Assembly (NCBI GenBank): GCA_026391115.1
Contig: JAPLER010000387.1
Coordinates: 1 to 7,163 of the forward strand
Length of the DNA stretch: 7,163 nucleotides
DNA from: Bacteroidota bacterium
Lineage (GTDB): Bacteria; Bacteroidota; Bacteroidia; Chitinophagales; Chitinophagaceae
Reading direction: 5' to 3'
Part shown: positions 6,222 to 7,163 of the stretch, in pieces
Layout: the number at the start of each line of letters is the position of its first letter
Position numbering within the stretch: the stretch's first letter is position 1
The notes under the pieces: model-generated
What the model saw: only the letters and a program-made list of their open reading frames with translations
Databases searched by the model: none
What the model was told of the DNA's origin: nothing
Made by a program: the position numbers and the translations under genes

Positions 6222-6909
6222 AAAAATAATGATTGTTGTAGCACATCCCGATGATGAATTATTGGGCTTGGGTGCAACTATGAATAAATTAATTACAGAG
6301 TATAATTTAGCAACTCACGTTATTATTTTGGGCGAAGGCATTACATCGAGAGCAGATAATAGAAATGTAGAGCAATGGAAAAACGAATTGGAAATTCATA
6401 GAAATAATATTAAACAGGCACAAGCTGCTATTGGTTATCATAGTGTTAGTATTTACGATTTTGCAGATAATAGATTTGATACAGTAGCAATGCTTGATAT
6501 TGTGAAAGTGATAGAAAAAGAAAAAGCAGCATTTAATCCTGAAATCATTTTTACTCACCATGGTGGCGATGTAAATGTTGATCATCAAAGAACATTTGAG
6601 GCAGTAATAACAGCTTGTAGACCAATGGCACACGAGCAAGTAAAAACAATAATAAGTTTTGAAACCCCAAGTGGCACCGAATGGAGAGCATCAACAGACC
6701 CAAGACATTTTCTTCCCAATATGTTTGTATCAGTTTCTGAAAAAAATATTGATGCTAAAATAAAAGGTATGGAAAGTTATGAATTTGAAAAAAGAGTATA
6801 TCCACACCCACGTTCTCCTGAAGCCTTAAAAATTCAAGCTCAAAGGTGGGGTGTTGCGGTAGGTTGCCATTTTGCAGAAGCATTTTGTATTGTAAGAAGT
6901 ATAAATTAA
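6199..6909 (+). CDS. PIG-L/LmbE-family zinc N-deacetylase
   Basis: This 236-residue protein belongs to the family that removes acetyl groups from N-acetyl sugars (GlcNAc-PI deacetylase, MshB, BshB). The N-terminal IMIVVAHPDDELLGLGA holds the AHPDDE motif (15-20): H16 and D19 should bind zinc and D18 should act as base. The second part is THHGGDVNVDHQ (119-130), with H129 as third zinc ligand. The 'D.N.DH' form replaces the 'HPDH' of MshB and is common in sugar-locus members. There is no signal peptide, so it should act in the cytoplasm on a nucleotide sugar, free sugar or lipid-linked precursor. The ATG at 6199 is preferred because it leaves a normal lead-in before the first strand; an ATG at 6229 would start the protein almost at the motif. 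It overlaps the formyltransferase by 23 bp. It may expose an amine that a neighbouring acyl- or formyltransferase then caps; this is inference. Confidence 0.87.
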   Translation: MLEFLRNKKIMIVVAHPDDELLGLGATMNKLITEYNLATHVIILGEGITSRADNRNVEQWKNELEIHRNNIKQAQAAIGYHSVSIYDFADNRFDTVAMLDIVKVIEKEKAAFNPEIIFTHHGGDVNVDHQRTFEAVITACRPMAHEQVKTIISFETPSGTEWRASTDPRHFLPNMFVSVSEKNIDAKIKGMESYEFEKRVYPHPRSPEALKIQAQRWGVAVGCHFAEAFCIVRSIN

Positions 6910-6913
6910 AATA

Positions 6914-7163
6914 ATGAAACTAGTTATACTTTTAAAATGGTTAAAAGATTTGTATAGACATAAAAATATGTTGATGCATAACTTTGCTGTACTAAAAAAA
7001 GAAGAAGAATACAAAAATATTTTCATTAAAAAATTCGGTTATTTTCCTGTTGGTTTAAAGTATGAAAATATTGATATGCTTGAATGTGACAAGGATGTTA
7101 CAATTGGTGATTATAATAAAATTATCTATTCGCAAACACAATATCCCACATCGGCTAAACATA
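6914..7163 (+). CDS. Partial unidentified gene, possibly hexapeptide-repeat acyltransferase (3' end cut by window)
   Basis: An ATG 4 bp after the PIG-L stop opens a frame that stays open for 83 codons to the right edge. The protein starts MKLVILLKWLKDLYRHKNM, a basic amphipathic stretch without a clear signal peptide, then has a Lys/Glu-rich segment and FGYFPVGLKYENIDMLECD. The part DVTIGDYNKIIYSQ could be the first coil of a left-handed beta-helix, whose repeats follow [LIV]-G-x-x-x-x, as in many sugar O- and N-acetyltransferases. One possible coil is weak evidence. Position, strand and spacing make it the next gene of the operon. I do not recognise the family with confidence. It does not look like the start of PseG, which normally opens with a Rossmann-like strand and a 'G.GH..R' motif. 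Confidence 0.5.
   Translation, partial: MKLVILLKWLKDLYRHKNMLMHNFAVLKKEEEYKNIFIKKFGYFPVGLKYENIDMLECDKDVTIGDYNKIIYSQTQYPTSAKH

Larger units (their letters stand above)
640..6909 (+). other. Tightly packed, probably translationally coupled operon
   Basis: Eight complete genes run in one direction. Their junctions, starting from the Wzt-type gene, are: 14 bp overlap, 4 bp gap, 11 bp overlap, 14 bp overlap, 7 bp overlap, 1 bp gap, 16 bp overlap, 23 bp overlap, then a 4 bp gap to the last partial gene. No gap could hold a promoter, operator or terminator, and I see no Shine-Dalgarno-like GGAGG before any start. Ribosome re-initiation at the overlaps is therefore plausible. The promoter must lie upstream of the window and the terminator downstream. 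Internal promoters within coding sequence cannot be excluded. Confidence 0.75.

Noticed and set aside
6307..7026. Minus-strand open frames (110 and 66 codons) with hydrophobic, Cys- and Tyr-rich translations opposite the PIG-L gene and the last gene.
   Set aside because: They look like small membrane proteins, but this is the expected effect of reading AT-rich sequence backwards; the plus-strand PIG-L motifs are clear.
1..7163. CRISPR arrays, tRNA or rRNA genes, insertion sequences, riboswitches, terminators.
   Set aside because: Coding sequence fills nearly the whole window, no gap exceeds 4 bp, and no regularly spaced repeats or inverted terminal repeats were seen by eye.

Overview
This window is an AT-rich, gene-dense stretch with every supported gene on the + strand. 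It reads as the core of a pseudaminic acid (Pse, a bacterial nonulosonate, i.e. a sialic-acid-like nine-carbon sugar) biosynthesis operon inside a surface-polysaccharide locus. The organism is most likely a low-GC member of the Bacteroidota. The basis is strong A/T bias at third codon positions, no visible Shine-Dalgarno sequence before any start, very tight gene packing, and the general look of the proteins. This assignment is inferred, not proven.

Layout, left to right: (1) the C-terminal part of an ABC-transporter ATP-binding subunit of the Wzt type, cut by the left edge; (2) pseB, UDP-GlcNAc 4,6-dehydratase/5-epimerase; (3) pseC, PLP-dependent aminotransferase; (4) pseF, CMP-Pse cytidylyltransferase; (5) and (6) two different small GNAT acyltransferases, one of which probably fills the PseH role; (7) pseI, Pse synthase with a C-terminal SAF domain; (8) a formyltransferase-fold protein; (9) a PIG-L/LmbE-type zinc deacetylase; (10) the first 83 codons of an unidentified gene, perhaps a hexapeptide-repeat acyltransferase, cut by the right edge. 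Adjacent genes overlap by 7 to 23 bp or are separated by 1 to 4 bp. There is therefore no room for internal promoters or terminators between genes, and the row looks like one translationally coupled transcription unit.

How the genes fit together: PseB and PseC convert UDP-GlcNAc to UDP-4-amino-4,6-dideoxy-L-AltNAc. An acyltransferase caps the 4-amine. A hydrolase (PseG) should then release UDP. PseI condenses the free sugar with phosphoenolpyruvate, and PseF activates the product as CMP-Pse. No PseG is present in this window, which is the clearest gap. The formyltransferase, PIG-L deacetylase and second GNAT are more than the canonical pathway needs. They suggest that the final nonulosonate carries altered N-acyl groups (for example N-formyl), or that another sugar of the same glycan is modified. 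The Wzt-type subunit next door suggests that the glycan is exported by an ABC transporter.

No RNA genes, insertion sequences, CRISPR arrays or long repeats were seen, and no stretch over 300 bases lacks a gene. The window is best described as a variant of a known pathway rather than a wholly new system. The main points of interest are the missing PseG, the paired GNATs, and the formyltransferase/deacetylase pair.
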